Source of the DNA: UBA4085 sp964556755
GTDB lineage: Bacteria; Acidobacteriota; Aminicenantia; Aminicenantales; UBA4085
Direction of reading: 5' to 3'
Assembly: GCA_964556755.1 (NCBI GenBank)
Contig: CAZKXI010000001.1
Span: 186,001-250,000 of the forward strand
DNA length: 64,000 nt
Shown here: one piece after another, positions 1 to 7,127 of the stretch
How positions within the stretch are numbered: position 1 is the stretch's first letter
Layout: the number at the start of each line of letters is the position of its first letter
Made by a program: the position numbers and the translations under genes
Notes under the pieces: generated by a model
Told to the model about the DNA's origin: nothing
Seen by the model: the letters and a program-made list of their open reading frames with translations, nothing else
The model's database searches: none

Positions 1-420
1 CAGATCCAGTCGGAAGCCGAGGCCGAGGAGTTCCGCATCCAGGCCGAGGCCCGGGGCAAGGCGGAGGCGGTCAAGCTGGAGGGCCAGGCCGAGGCGTCCC
101 GGATCAAGGAGCGCGGCTCGGCCGAGGCCGAGGCCATGCTCAAGAAGGCCCAATCCATGGAGAAGTACGGCGACGCGGCCGTCCTGGAGATGTATATGAA
201 GGTCCTGCCCGACGTCGTCCGCGGCGTCGCCGAGCCGCTGGGCCGGGTGGACAAGATCACCGTGGTCGGCGGCGACAAGTCCCTGGGCACGACCAAGGTC
301 ACGGCCCAGGTGGCCGAAATCCTGGCCCAAGTGCCGGACGTCGTCCAGTCGCTAACCGGGGCGGACGTCAAGAAGTTCCTCAAGGACAAGCTGTCCGGCG
401 AAAGCAAGACGGCCAAGTAA
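1..420 (+). CDS. Flotillin/SPFH (band 7) family protein, C-terminal part only
   Basis: The reading frame is open from base 1 and ends at 420, so only the last 139 residues are present. The first 45 or so are a charged, Ala/Glu-rich stretch with repeats such as AEAEEFRIQAEARGKAEA, typical of the coiled-coil region that follows the SPFH domain in flotillins. The tail holds a hydrophobic helix (VLEMYMKVLPDVVRGVAEPL) and a flotillin-like segment (VDKITVVGGD). Flotillins are membrane-associated scaffolds that form oligomers. The SPFH domain itself lies upstream of the window. The next gene starts 27 bp downstream on the same strand. Confidence 0.8.
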   Translation, partial: QIQSEAEAEEFRIQAEARGKAEAVKLEGQAEASRIKERGSAEAEAMLKKAQSMEKYGDAAVLEMYMKVLPDVVRGVAEPLGRVDKITVVGGDKSLGTTKVTAQVAEILAQVPDVVQSLTGADVKKFLKDKLSGESKTAK

Positions 421-447
421 GCCCTCCCCGGGAAAGGGCGTGCCACC

Positions 448-2772
448 ATGGTCTCCGAACGAGTCAAGCAAATCGGCGCCTCGCCGACGCTGCGCATCGC
501 GGCCAAGGCCAAGGCCCTCAAGGCCGAGGGCATCGACGTCGTCGATCTGAGCATCGGCGAGCCCGACTTCCCGACGCCGGCCTCGATCAAGGCGGCCGGG
601 ATCAAGGCCATCGAGGACAACTTCACCAAGTACACCGAGAACGAGGGCACTCCGGCCCTCAAGAAGGCCATCCTGGCCCGCTTCAAGGAGGACTTCGGGG
701 TCGCCTACGCGCCCAACGAGGTCATCGTCTCCTCGGGGGCCAAGAGCTCGCTCTACCACCTGATGCTGGCGCTGCTCGACCCGGGCGACGAGGTCATCAT
801 CCCCGTCCCCTACTGGGTCACCTACCCGCACCAGGTCAAGCTGGCCAAGGGCAAGCCCGTCCTGGTCGAGACCAAGGAGGAGGAGGGCTTCGTCCTGACG
901 GCCGAGGCCCTCAAGGCGGCCATCACCCCGGCCACCCGGGCGGTCATCCTCAACTCGCCCTCCAACCCGACGGGCGCGGCCTACACCCGGGCCCAGTTGC
1001 AGGCCCTGGCCGACGTCGTCCGGGGCGAGGACATCTATGTCGTGGCCGACGAGATCTACGCCTCTCTCGTCTACGACGACTTCCCCTTCACCTCCTTCGC
1101 CGCCCTGGGCGAGGACGTCAAGAAGAAGACGGTCATCATCAACGGCCCGTCCAAGTCCTACTCCATGACCGGCTGGCGGATCGGCTACGCCCTGGGCCCG
1201 GCCGACGTCATCGCCGGCATGGCCAAGATCCAGAGCCACACCACCTCCAACGCCGCCTCGATCTCGCAGCGGGCGGTGCAGGAGGCGGTCTCCGGGCCGC
1301 AGTTCGAAGTGGCCCGCATGGTCCAGGAGTTCAGCCGCCGGCGCAACTACGCCTGGATGAAGCTGCAGGCCATCCCCGGTCTGTCCTGCTTCAAGCCGCA
1401 GGGCGCCTTCTACCTCTTCCCCAACGTCCGGGCCTGCTTCGACAAGGAGTTCAACGGCACGCCCATCCGCAATTCCAACGGGCTGGCCTACTACCTGCTC
1501 CGGGAGGCGGGTGTCGCGGTCGTCCCCGGCGACTCGTTCGGATCGGACGACTACATCCGCCTGTCCTACGCCACCTCGATGGAGAGCTTGGAGAAGGGCT
1601 TGGACCGCATCGCCCGGGCCCTGACCGCCCTGCAGCCGGCCCGCAAGGCCCGGCGGGTGGCCCTGTCCAACTACGCGACTCGGGTCCGCAAGTCCGTCCC
1701 GGTGGACGCCGGCACGCCGGCCGCGGTCCGCGACGGGCTGGTGGCCGAGGCCGAGTCGAAGCTGGGCCTGGAGAACACCTTCGAGTGGAACGCGGTCATC
1801 AACGGCGTGGTGGTCCAGCTGCGGACCAACGTGGCCCACCTGAACGACTTCTGGGTGGACAACTGGTACCCGGCCCAGCTGGAGGCGGGACTGGAGCCGC
1901 ACGGGGTCATCTACGCCGTGGACGGCATCCCCGGCCGCGAGCCGCGGGCCCACTACAACTCCGAGACCAAGACCGGCGTCCTGGTCAACTGCGACGCCTA
2001 CGGGCCGCTGCGCAGCCTGGCTCTGGGGCTGGCGGCCGACGTGGGCGAGCGGTCGTTCGGCGTCCTCCCGGTGCGGGGGATGTCGGTCGACGCGGCCGGC
2101 GAGGGCCTGGCCCTGATCGGCCCCCCGGGGACCAAGAAGACGGATCTCTTCTTCGGCCTGCTGCGCGATCCCCGCTATAAGTTCCACTCCGGCGACGCCT
2201 TCTTCGTCCGCTTCGCCGGCAAGGCCGCCCTGGCCGACGCGGTCGAGCGCAAGGCCTATCTGCCGACCTCGGCCGTGGAGATCTTCGGGCGGCTGGCGCC
2301 GCTTTTCGACGGGAGCCGCTGCGAGAACGTGGTCCTGCGCAAGGACGACTGCAAGGATGCCGAGTGCCTGCGCGGCCAGGACTGCCGCCTCGACCGGGGC
2401 GCGCCGTTCTGCTACAAGGCCGCCAAGGACGCCCACGGCCTGATCGACCCGGCCTGGATCGCCGGGGCCCAGGCGGTCGCCCGCCGGACCACCCTCAAGC
2501 GGATCGTCATCCTGCGCAAGGATTCCGTCTCTCCGGCCGTGGTGGAGCTGTCGGCCGAGGAGGCTCTCCGCATCCTGGCCGCGGGCGAGAGCCCGGGCAT
2601 GAAGGCCGGGGCGACGGCCAAGCCCGTGCCGTTCTTCAATCCCCACCTGCTGGCGGGCGGGGAAGGCCGGCTGGAGCTTCAGAAAGCCGGCTTCCAGCGG
2701 CTCCTTCAGAGCGCCCGGGTGTGGCTCTTCAACTCCGGCGTAGCGGGCGTGGAAGCGCTGAAGGAATTGTAA
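448..2772 (+). CDS. Aspartate aminotransferase fused to a C-terminal P-loop (HPr kinase/PEPCK-like) domain
   Basis: Residues 1 to about 395 form a complete class I PLP aminotransferase of the aspartate type: SIGEPDFPTP near the N-terminus, SPSNPTGAAY, VADEIYASLVY and the PLP-lysine motif SKSYSMTGWRIGY. Such enzymes exchange the amino group between aspartate and 2-oxoglutarate. The frame then runs on for about 380 residues. This extra part has a P-loop-like GPPGTKKTDLFFGLL near residue 557, a HSGDAFFVRF segment about 20 residues later, and a cysteine-rich patch (six Cys within about 40 residues, near 625-665). It resembles the HPr kinase/PEP carboxykinase nucleotide-binding fold, but the P-loop has Lys where Gly is usual. 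Usual family length is about 390-400, so this is a fusion or stop-codon read-through in evolution. There is no sign of a frameshift. The function of the C-terminal half is inferred only. Confidence 0.85.
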   Translation: MVSERVKQIGASPTLRIAAKAKALKAEGIDVVDLSIGEPDFPTPASIKAAGIKAIEDNFTKYTENEGTPALKKAILARFKEDFGVAYAPNEVIVSSGAKSSLYHLMLALLDPGDEVIIPVPYWVTYPHQVKLAKGKPVLVETKEEEGFVLTAEALKAAITPATRAVILNSPSNPTGAAYTRAQLQALADVVRGEDIYVVADEIYASLVYDDFPFTSFAALGEDVKKKTVIINGPSKSYSMTGWRIGYALGPADVIAGMAKIQSHTTSNAASISQRAVQEAVSGPQFEVARMVQEFSRRRNYAWMKLQAIPGLSCFKPQGAFYLFPNVRACFDKEFNGTPIRNSNGLAYYLLREAGVAVVPGDSFGSDDYIRLSYATSMESLEKGLDRIARALTALQPARKARRVALSNYATRVRKSVPVDAGTPAAVRDGLVAEAESKLGLENTFEWNAVINGVVVQLRTNVAHLNDFWVDNWYPAQLEAGLEPHGVIYAVDGIPGREPRAHYNSETKTGVLVNCDAYGPLRSLALGLAADVGERSFGVLPVRGMSVDAAGEGLALIGPPGTKKTDLFFGLLRDPRYKFHSGDAFFVRFAGKAALADAVERKAYLPTSAVEIFGRLAPLFDGSRCENVVLRKDDCKDAECLRGQDCRLDRGAPFCYKAAKDAHGLIDPAWIAGAQAVARRTTLKRIVILRKDSVSPAVVELSAEEALRILAAGESPGMKAGATAKPVPFFNPHLLAGGEGRLELQKAGFQRLLQSARVWLFNSGVAGVEALKEL

Positions 2773-2865
2773 TACCCGAGATCATACCGCCCATCCCAGA
2801 CCTGGGCGTACTCCTGTCCCGCCCTGTCCTCGTCACGACGGCGCTTCGCGTGTCGAATCTCGGTC

Positions 2866-3393
2866 TCAGCTGCCCGAGACGCCGGAGCGCGGGCCGCGGA
2901 TGAAGGCCCCATTCAGCGACACGAGGTCCTTCTCGAAATCCGCGGCCGAGGAGATCGTGTACAGCCCCGCCTCGGGGGTCGCCGAGGCAAAGGTGAAAGC
3001 CTCGACGACGCCGCCGCGCCCGTAGGACGCCACGAGGAAATCGTCGGGCCCCGAGCCGGCCAAGCCGTATTGGCCGTCCACGGCCGTCCCGCAGTAGACC
3101 TTGAAATTGTTGCCCCACTGGTCCTGCAGGGGGAGCGCCTTGAGGTACATCGGAGACAGGGCGCTCTTGAGAGTCGCGCCGATGTCGCCGCTGTTGGCGG
3201 GGGCGACGGATTTATCGCCGATGTAGTTCACCAAGGTCGTGGAAATCGTCGTGATGTCCTTCTGGGTACCCCGAATCTTGGCTTTCTGCAGCGCCGACAT
3301 GGCATTCGGAACAAGCAGCGCGGCCAGGATGCCGATGATCGCCACGACGACCAGCAGCTCGATCAGGGTAAAGCCGTCTCTGCGCCTGTTCAT
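2866..3393 (-). CDS. Type IV major pilin-like protein (first copy)
   Basis: This 175-residue protein starts at MNRRRDGFTLIELLVV. It has a short basic leader, the prepilin peptidase site G/FTLIE with Glu at +5, and the long hydrophobic N-terminal helix of type IV pilins (VVAIIGILAALLVPNAM). The globular part (QWGNNFKVYCGTAVDGQYGL and a C-terminal FIRGPRSGVSGS) matches the second pilin at 4962-5486 almost block for block. A longer frame runs upstream to 3474, but GGAG sits 7 nt before the ATG at 3393 and the processing site needs this short leader. A sigma-54 promoter lies at 3445-3460. Expression should depend on PilR. It could be a minor pilin, given the duplicate. Confidence 0.93.
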   Translation of the reverse strand: MNRRRDGFTLIELLVVVAIIGILAALLVPNAMSALQKAKIRGTQKDITTISTTLVNYIGDKSVAPANSGDIGATLKSALSPMYLKALPLQDQWGNNFKVYCGTAVDGQYGLAGSGPDDFLVASYGRGGVVEAFTFASATPEAGLYTISSAADFEKDLVSLNGAFIRGPRSGVSGS

Positions 3394-3444
3394 GGCAAGC
3401 TCCTTGCCGCGGCTGCCCGCGGAACGATTCCGGAGAAGAATCCA

Positions 3445-3460
3445 AGCAAACGGCGTGCCA
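3445..3460 (-). promoter_or_regulatory. Sigma-54 promoter of the first pilin gene
   Basis: Read on the minus strand, bases 3460 to 3445 are TGGCACGCCGTTTGCT. This fits the sigma-54 consensus TGGCAC-N5-TTGC exactly, with GG at -24 and GC at -12. The transcription start would lie near 3434, leaving an untranslated leader of about 40 nt with a good ribosome site. The sigma-54 activator gene pilR is nearby. Confidence 0.85.
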
Positions 3461-3522
3461 ACTTCTCTTGGCACATCCTATTGATTTTATTTGACTTGCC
3501 TAATCCCGGCCGCGCACGAATG

Positions 3523-3568
3523 GACAAATATTGTCAAAATAGACGGGTCTATTTGCCGTATTTTGTCA
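3523..3568. promoter_or_regulatory. Candidate activator (PilR) sites upstream of the first pilin
   Basis: An AT-rich island holds a perfect dyad GACAA-ATA-TTGTC at 3523-3535, a second perfect dyad AATAGAC-GG-GTCTATT at 3538-3553 and a TTTTGTCAC motif at 3561-3569. The first dyad is centred about 70 bp upstream of the -24 element, a normal distance for a sigma-54 enhancer site. GACA-N5-TGTC dyads or near matches also occur at 5644, 5667 and 12508. Assignment to PilR is inference. Confidence 0.55.
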
Positions 3569-3597
3569 CCATGAGCTTCCGAATCAGAGATCGAATC

Positions 3598-4158
3598 TCA
3601 GGCCAGGGCTTCTTCGATGTCTCCCACCAGGGCGTGGATGATGACCAGATGCACTTCCTGGATGCGAGGCGTTTCCGTCGAAGGCACGTCCAAGAGAAGA
3701 TCCGCGCGGCCGCAAACCGCGCCGCCCCCTTGGCCGGTCAAGGCGATCGAAATCATGCCTCGAGATCGTCCCGTCTCGAGGGCCCGCAGGATGTTGGGGG
3801 ATCCGCCGCTGGTGGTCAGGGCCAGGAGGATGTCGCCCGTGTCGCCCAGGGCTTCGACCTGGCGGCTGAAGACAGCCTCAAAAGCGATATCGTTGCCGAT
3901 CGAGGTGAGGACCGAGGTGTCGGTGGAAAGAGCCAGGGCCCGCAGAGCCGGGCGCGGCCGGGAGAACTTGTTGACCAGCTCGGCCGCGAAGTGCTGCGCC
4001 TCGGCCGCGCTGCCGCCGTTGCCCAAGGCCAGGATCTTGCGGCCGCCGCGCAAGGCGGCGACGCAGGCCTCGACCGCGCTTCGATAGGCCTCCGCCCGCG
4101 AGGCGAAGAACTCGTCCGTCAGGCGGCCCAGCTCGGCGCCGAGAGATCGTCCGCTCAT
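3598..4158 (-). CDS. gmhA: Phosphoheptose (sedoheptulose 7-phosphate) isomerase
   Basis: A 186-residue cytoplasmic SIS-domain protein that converts sedoheptulose 7-phosphate to D-glycero-D-manno-heptose 7-phosphate, the first step of the heptose pathway for LPS core or S-layer glycans. The sugar-phosphate loop GNGGSAAEAQHFAAEL, the LTTSGGSPNIL loop and the C-terminal EVHLVIIHALVGDIE are all present. AAEL and the last His correspond to the active-site Glu and His of GmhA. AAAGGAG precedes the ATG at a suitable distance. The start overlaps the plsC stop by 4 bp (ATGA), so the two are translationally coupled. Length is normal for the family. A DiaA-like SIS protein is the main alternative, but the Glu/His pair favours GmhA. 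Confidence 0.87.
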   Translation of the reverse strand: MSGRSLGAELGRLTDEFFASRAEAYRSAVEACVAALRGGRKILALGNGGSAAEAQHFAAELVNKFSRPRPALRALALSTDTSVLTSIGNDIAFEAVFSRQVEALGDTGDILLALTTSGGSPNILRALETGRSRGMISIALTGQGGGAVCGRADLLLDVPSTETPRIQEVHLVIIHALVGDIEEALA

Positions 4159-4868
4159 ATCGCGTCTCCTTTGAGAGTCGAAGTGATCGCGCTCCGAACG
4201 CGTTCCGCGCAGGCAGCCATGGCCGTCTCGCTCGGGTCCGCGGCGTCCCAGGCCGGATGGAAGACGAACCGAATCCGGCCGCGGCGGGGGATCTTGCGCC
4301 CCCTCGGCATCACGTCGAAGGCGCCGTCGATCGTGACCGGCACGATCGGAGCCCCGGCGGCGGCGGCCAGGAAGAATCCCCCCCGGCGGAATTCCCCCAG
4401 CCGGCCATCCCAAGTCCGGGTTCCCTCGGGGAAGATCAGGAACGAGCACTCCCGCTCCTTCATCAGCCGGGCCGCTTGGGCGATGGCAGCTTTCCCGCCG
4501 CTCTCTCCGCGCCGGTCGACCGGGACAAAGCCGGTGAAGCGCATGGCCTGGCCCAGGATCGGGATCCGGAGGAGGGATTTCTTGAGAATGACGCGGGGAG
4601 AGCGGGGGATGAGCAGGAAGAGGATCGGGCCGTCGAACAGGCTCTGGTGGTTGGCCATATAGACGGCGGGCCGGCCCGGATCGATCGAGTCCAGGCCCGA
4701 GACGCTCCAGCGGAGCCCGAGAATGGCCAAGGCCATCCGGATCACCCCCCGAGCGAAGGCCAGCAGAGGGGCCGGCCGGCCGGCCAGGGCGCAGAAGATC
4801 AGAAGGGGAAGCATCGCCAGGAGCGACACGATCAGGAGGGGAACGAGGATGATCGTCCTGACGAGCAT
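4155..4868 (-). CDS. 1-acyl-sn-glycerol-3-phosphate acyltransferase (PlsC family)
   Basis: A 237-residue membrane-bound acyltransferase that would move an acyl chain to the sn-2 position of lysophosphatidate, giving phosphatidic acid. An N-terminal hydrophobic segment (about residues 3-28) is followed by the catalytic NHQSLFDGP motif (NHx4D) and FPEGTRT, the glycerolipid-acyltransferase phosphate-binding block. The gene is first in a two-gene unit with gmhA, overlapping it by ATGA. An extended -10 promoter lies 15 bp before the start. No strong ribosome site is visible. Substrate specificity cannot be fixed from the sequence; a lysophospholipid or ornithine-lipid acyltransferase is possible. 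Confidence 0.85.
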   Translation of the reverse strand: MLVRTIILVPLLIVSLLAMLPLLIFCALAGRPAPLLAFARGVIRMALAILGLRWSVSGLDSIDPGRPAVYMANHQSLFDGPILFLLIPRSPRVILKKSLLRIPILGQAMRFTGFVPVDRRGESGGKAAIAQAARLMKERECSFLIFPEGTRTWDGRLGEFRRGGFFLAAAAGAPIVPVTIDGAFDVMPRGRKIPRRGRIRFVFHPAWDAADPSETAMAACAERVRSAITSTLKGDAI

Positions 4869-4883
4869 GGGTTCTCTAGCTTC

Positions 4884-4892
4884 ATTATAACA
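4884..4892 (-). promoter_or_regulatory. Extended -10 promoter of plsC-gmhA
   Basis: On the minus strand the bases read TGTTATAAT: a perfect TATAAT with the TGN extension and no convincing -35 element. It sits 15 bp before the plsC start and just past the pilin terminator, so plsC-gmhA is likely transcribed separately from the pilin upstream. Confidence 0.6.
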
Positions 4893-4895
4893 AAG

Positions 4896-4926
4896 AAAAA
4901 GGGCCGGGTCTTGCGACCCGGCCCTT
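4896..4926 (-). terminator. Intrinsic terminator after the second pilin gene
   Basis: On the minus strand, AAGGGCCGGGTC and GACCCGGCCCTT form a 12-bp perfect stem around a 4-nt loop (GCAA), followed by a run of T. It lies about 35 bp past the stop of the pilin at 4962-5486, making that pilin the end of its transcript. Confidence 0.9.
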
Positions 4927-4961
4927 GGCCGAATGCGTGTGCTTCTCAGGCTAGCCGATCA

Positions 4962-5486
4962 TCAGGTCCCGCTGACGCCGGCCCGGGGACCGCGGATGAA
5001 CGACCCGTTCAGCGACACCAGGTCCTTCTCGAAGTCCGCCGTCGACGAGATCGTGTACAGCCCCGCCTCCGGCGTGGCCGCCGTGTAGGTGAAGCTCTCC
5101 AGCGCCCCGCCCCGACCGTACGAGGAGACGAGGAAGTCGTCTACCGCCGACCCCGACAGCCCGTAGTTGCCGTCCACCGCCGTGCCCGTGTAGACCTTGA
5201 AGTTCGTCCCCCACTGGTCCTTGGTCGGCAGAACCTTGATGTACATCGGCGACAGCGCGCTCTTCAGCGTCGTGCTGATGTCGCCGCTGTTGGCCGGCGG
5301 CGTCGCCTTGTCGGTCACGTAGTCGGCGATCGTGGTGGCCATCGTCGAGATGTCCTTCTGCGTCCCCCGCACCTTGGCCTTCTGCAGGGCCGTCATCGCG
5401 TTGGGAACCAGCAGGGCGGCCAGGATGCCGATGATCGCCACGACGATCAGCAGCTCGATCAGGGTGAAGCCTTTCTGCTTCTTCAT
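4962..5486 (-). CDS. pilA: Type IV major pilin (PilA-like, second copy)
   Basis: A 174-residue prepilin starting MKKQKGFTLIELLIVV: basic leader of six residues, cleavage before Phe, Glu at +5, then the conserved hydrophobic helix. AAGGAGG lies 6 nt before this ATG, which rules out the longer frame reaching 5546. The globular part (QWGTNFKVYTGTAVDGNYGL, FIRGPRAGVSGT) is close to that of the pilin at 2866-3393. The stronger ribosome site, sigma-54 promoter and dedicated terminator suggest that this copy is the highly expressed major subunit. Pilin is processed at the inner membrane and assembled by PilB and PilC encoded upstream on the same strand. Confidence 0.93.
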   Translation of the reverse strand: MKKQKGFTLIELLIVVAIIGILAALLVPNAMTALQKAKVRGTQKDISTMATTIADYVTDKATPPANSGDISTTLKSALSPMYIKVLPTKDQWGTNFKVYTGTAVDGNYGLSGSAVDDFLVSSYGRGGALESFTYTAATPEAGLYTISSTADFEKDLVSLNGSFIRGPRAGVSGT

Positions 5487-5555
5487 GTTGAACCTCCTTG
5501 AGTTCATTCTGTCTCTGTCTCTCTCGCGACCCTCGCTCGAGGACACTCTCTCTAT

Positions 5556-5571
5556 TGCAGGACGCGTGCCA
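5556..5571 (-). promoter_or_regulatory. Sigma-54 promoter of the second pilin gene
   Basis: Bases 5571 to 5556 read TGGCACGCGTCCTGCA on the minus strand: GG at -24 and GC at -12 with exact spacing, differing from TGGCAC-N5-TTGC at one position. The start point would be near 5545, about 58 nt before the ATG. Confidence 0.8.
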
Positions 5572-5643
5572 AATGCAAAATAATTTTATATTATTGATTA
5601 TATATGAGATACAAAATTTCTCTAGTCCGAGACTGGCCAAAAC

Positions 5644-5683
5644 GACAATTATTGCTCAATATAAGTGACGTTATTTGTCACTT
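5644..5683. promoter_or_regulatory. Candidate activator (PilR) sites upstream of the second pilin
   Basis: In the AT-rich gap between pilR and pilA, a near-dyad GACA-ATTAT-TGCT starts at 5644 and a perfect inverted repeat AAGTGAC-N7-GTCACTT spans 5663-5683. They are centred about 80 and 103 bp upstream of the -24 element. TTTGTCAC is shared with the islands upstream of the other pilin and of pilB. Binding by PilR is inferred. Confidence 0.5.
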
Positions 5684-5716
5684 TTCAACAGGGAATGGGT
5701 GGGATCGGCCGCCCGC

Positions 5717-7123
5717 TCAGCGGCTGCGCTCGCGGCGGTCGGGCGAATCGGACTTCTTGAAGGACTCGATCCCGTGCTTGTCGAGCAGATAGCGCAGCGA
5801 TCGGTAGCCGATCCCGAGCAGGGCGGCGGCCTTCTTCAAGTTCCCGCCGGCGGCGATCCCGGCTTCCTGGATGTACCGCTTGGCCACCTGGTCGAGGTGC
5901 TCCTCCAGGTTGAAGCCCGGGCGAAGGGCCGCGGCGGCCTCCGTCTTGTGGCGGGATCCCAGGACGTCCGCCGGCAGGCTGGCCAGAGTCACCGTCTCCC
6001 TCTCCTCGACGGCCACCAGCCGCTCGATAAGGTTTTCCAGCTCGCGGACGTTGCCCGGCCAGGGGTAGGTCTCCAGGAAGCTGACGACCTCCGGCACCAG
6101 GCGCTTCATCTTGCGGCCCATCTTCTGGCAGTGCTTTTGAAGGAAGTGGGCCACCAACAGCGGGATGTCCTCGGGCCGCTTGCGCAGAGGCGGCATCTCC
6201 AGGGAGACGACGTTCAGCCGGTAGAAGAGCTCCTCGCGGAACTTGCCCTCCTCGATGCGCTTCTTGAGATCCTGGTTGGTGGCGGCGATGATGCGGACGT
6301 CCACCGGGATCTCCTCCGTGCCCCCGACCCGGCGGACCTTGCGCTCCTGCAGGACCCGGAACAGCTTGACCTGGGTCCAGGGCGACATCTCGCCGACCTC
6401 GTCGAGGAAGACGGTTCCCTGATCGGCCGTCTCGAACATGCCCTTCTTATCGGAGATGGCTCCGGTGAAGCTGCCTTTGGTGTGGCCGAACAGCTCGCTC
6501 TCGAGGAGGTTCTCGGGCAGGGCGGCGCAGTTGATGGAGACGAAGGTGTGGTCCTTGCGCCGGCTGAGGGCGTGCACGGCCCGGGCGGCCATCTCCTTGC
6601 CGGTTCCGCTCTCGCCGGTGACCAGGACGGTCGAGTCGGTCGAAGCCACCCGCTCGATGAGGTGGAAGACCTCCTGCATGGACTTGCTCTTGCCGATCAT
6701 GTTCTCGAAGCTGGCCTGCTCCTGGAAGGTCCGCTTGAGCCGGAGGTTCTCCTCCCGCAGCCGCTTCTGCTCCAGGCCGTGGGCCACCAGGATCTTCAGC
6801 TCCTCGATGTCGAAGGGCTTGGTGACGTAGTCCAGGGCGCCCTCCTTGAGGGCCTCGACCGCCTGCTTGACGCTGCCGAAGGCGGTGATGACGATGATCG
6901 GCACGGTCGGCTTCTGGGTCCGGACCGTCTTGAGGAAGGCCATTCCGTCCAGCTGGGGCATCTTGACGTCGGTGATGACCAGGTCGATGTCGCCGCCGGA
7001 CAGCATCTCGAAGGCCTTGGGCGTGCCGGGATTGGTCAGGACGCCGTAGCCTTCCTTGCGCAGGACGACGCTCAACAGGTCCAGGATGCTCTTCTCATCA
7101 TCGACGATCAGCAGAGTGTCCAT
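5717..7123 (-). CDS. pilR: Sigma-54-dependent response regulator PilR
   Basis: This 468-residue NtrC-type activator turns on pilin transcription with sigma-54 RNA polymerase. Domains in order: receiver domain (1 to about 120, phospho-acceptor Asp52 in LVITDVKMP), linker, AAA+ domain (about 140-380) with Walker A GESGTGKE, the sigma-54 contact loop GSFTGA and Walker B GTVFLDEVGEM, then a Fis-type helix-turn-helix at the C-terminus (KKAAALLGIGYRSLRYLL). The contact loop is GSFTGA rather than the usual GAFTGA, a tolerated change in some family members. It starts 4 bp after pilS ends. Its targets are very likely the two pilin promoters. Confidence 0.93.
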   Translation of the reverse strand: MDTLLIVDDEKSILDLLSVVLRKEGYGVLTNPGTPKAFEMLSGGDIDLVITDVKMPQLDGMAFLKTVRTQKPTVPIIVITAFGSVKQAVEALKEGALDYVTKPFDIEELKILVAHGLEQKRLREENLRLKRTFQEQASFENMIGKSKSMQEVFHLIERVASTDSTVLVTGESGTGKEMAARAVHALSRRKDHTFVSINCAALPENLLESELFGHTKGSFTGAISDKKGMFETADQGTVFLDEVGEMSPWTQVKLFRVLQERKVRRVGGTEEIPVDVRIIAATNQDLKKRIEEGKFREELFYRLNVVSLEMPPLRKRPEDIPLLVAHFLQKHCQKMGRKMKRLVPEVVSFLETYPWPGNVRELENLIERLVAVEERETVTLASLPADVLGSRHKTEAAAALRPGFNLEEHLDQVAKRYIQEAGIAAGGNLKKAAALLGIGYRSLRYLLDKHGIESFKKSDSPDRRERSR

Positions 7124-7127
7124 GCCA

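Noticed and set aside
352..2646. 764-codon minus-strand frame opposite the aminotransferase fusion
   Set aside because: Low-complexity Gly/Arg/Leu/Asp translation with no motif. It is an antisense artefact of high-GC third positions in the plus-strand gene.
3469..3484. Plus-strand TTGGCAC as a second sigma-54 site near the first pilin
   Set aside because: No GC at the -12 position (TGGCAC-ATCCT-ATTG) and no plus-strand gene to serve.
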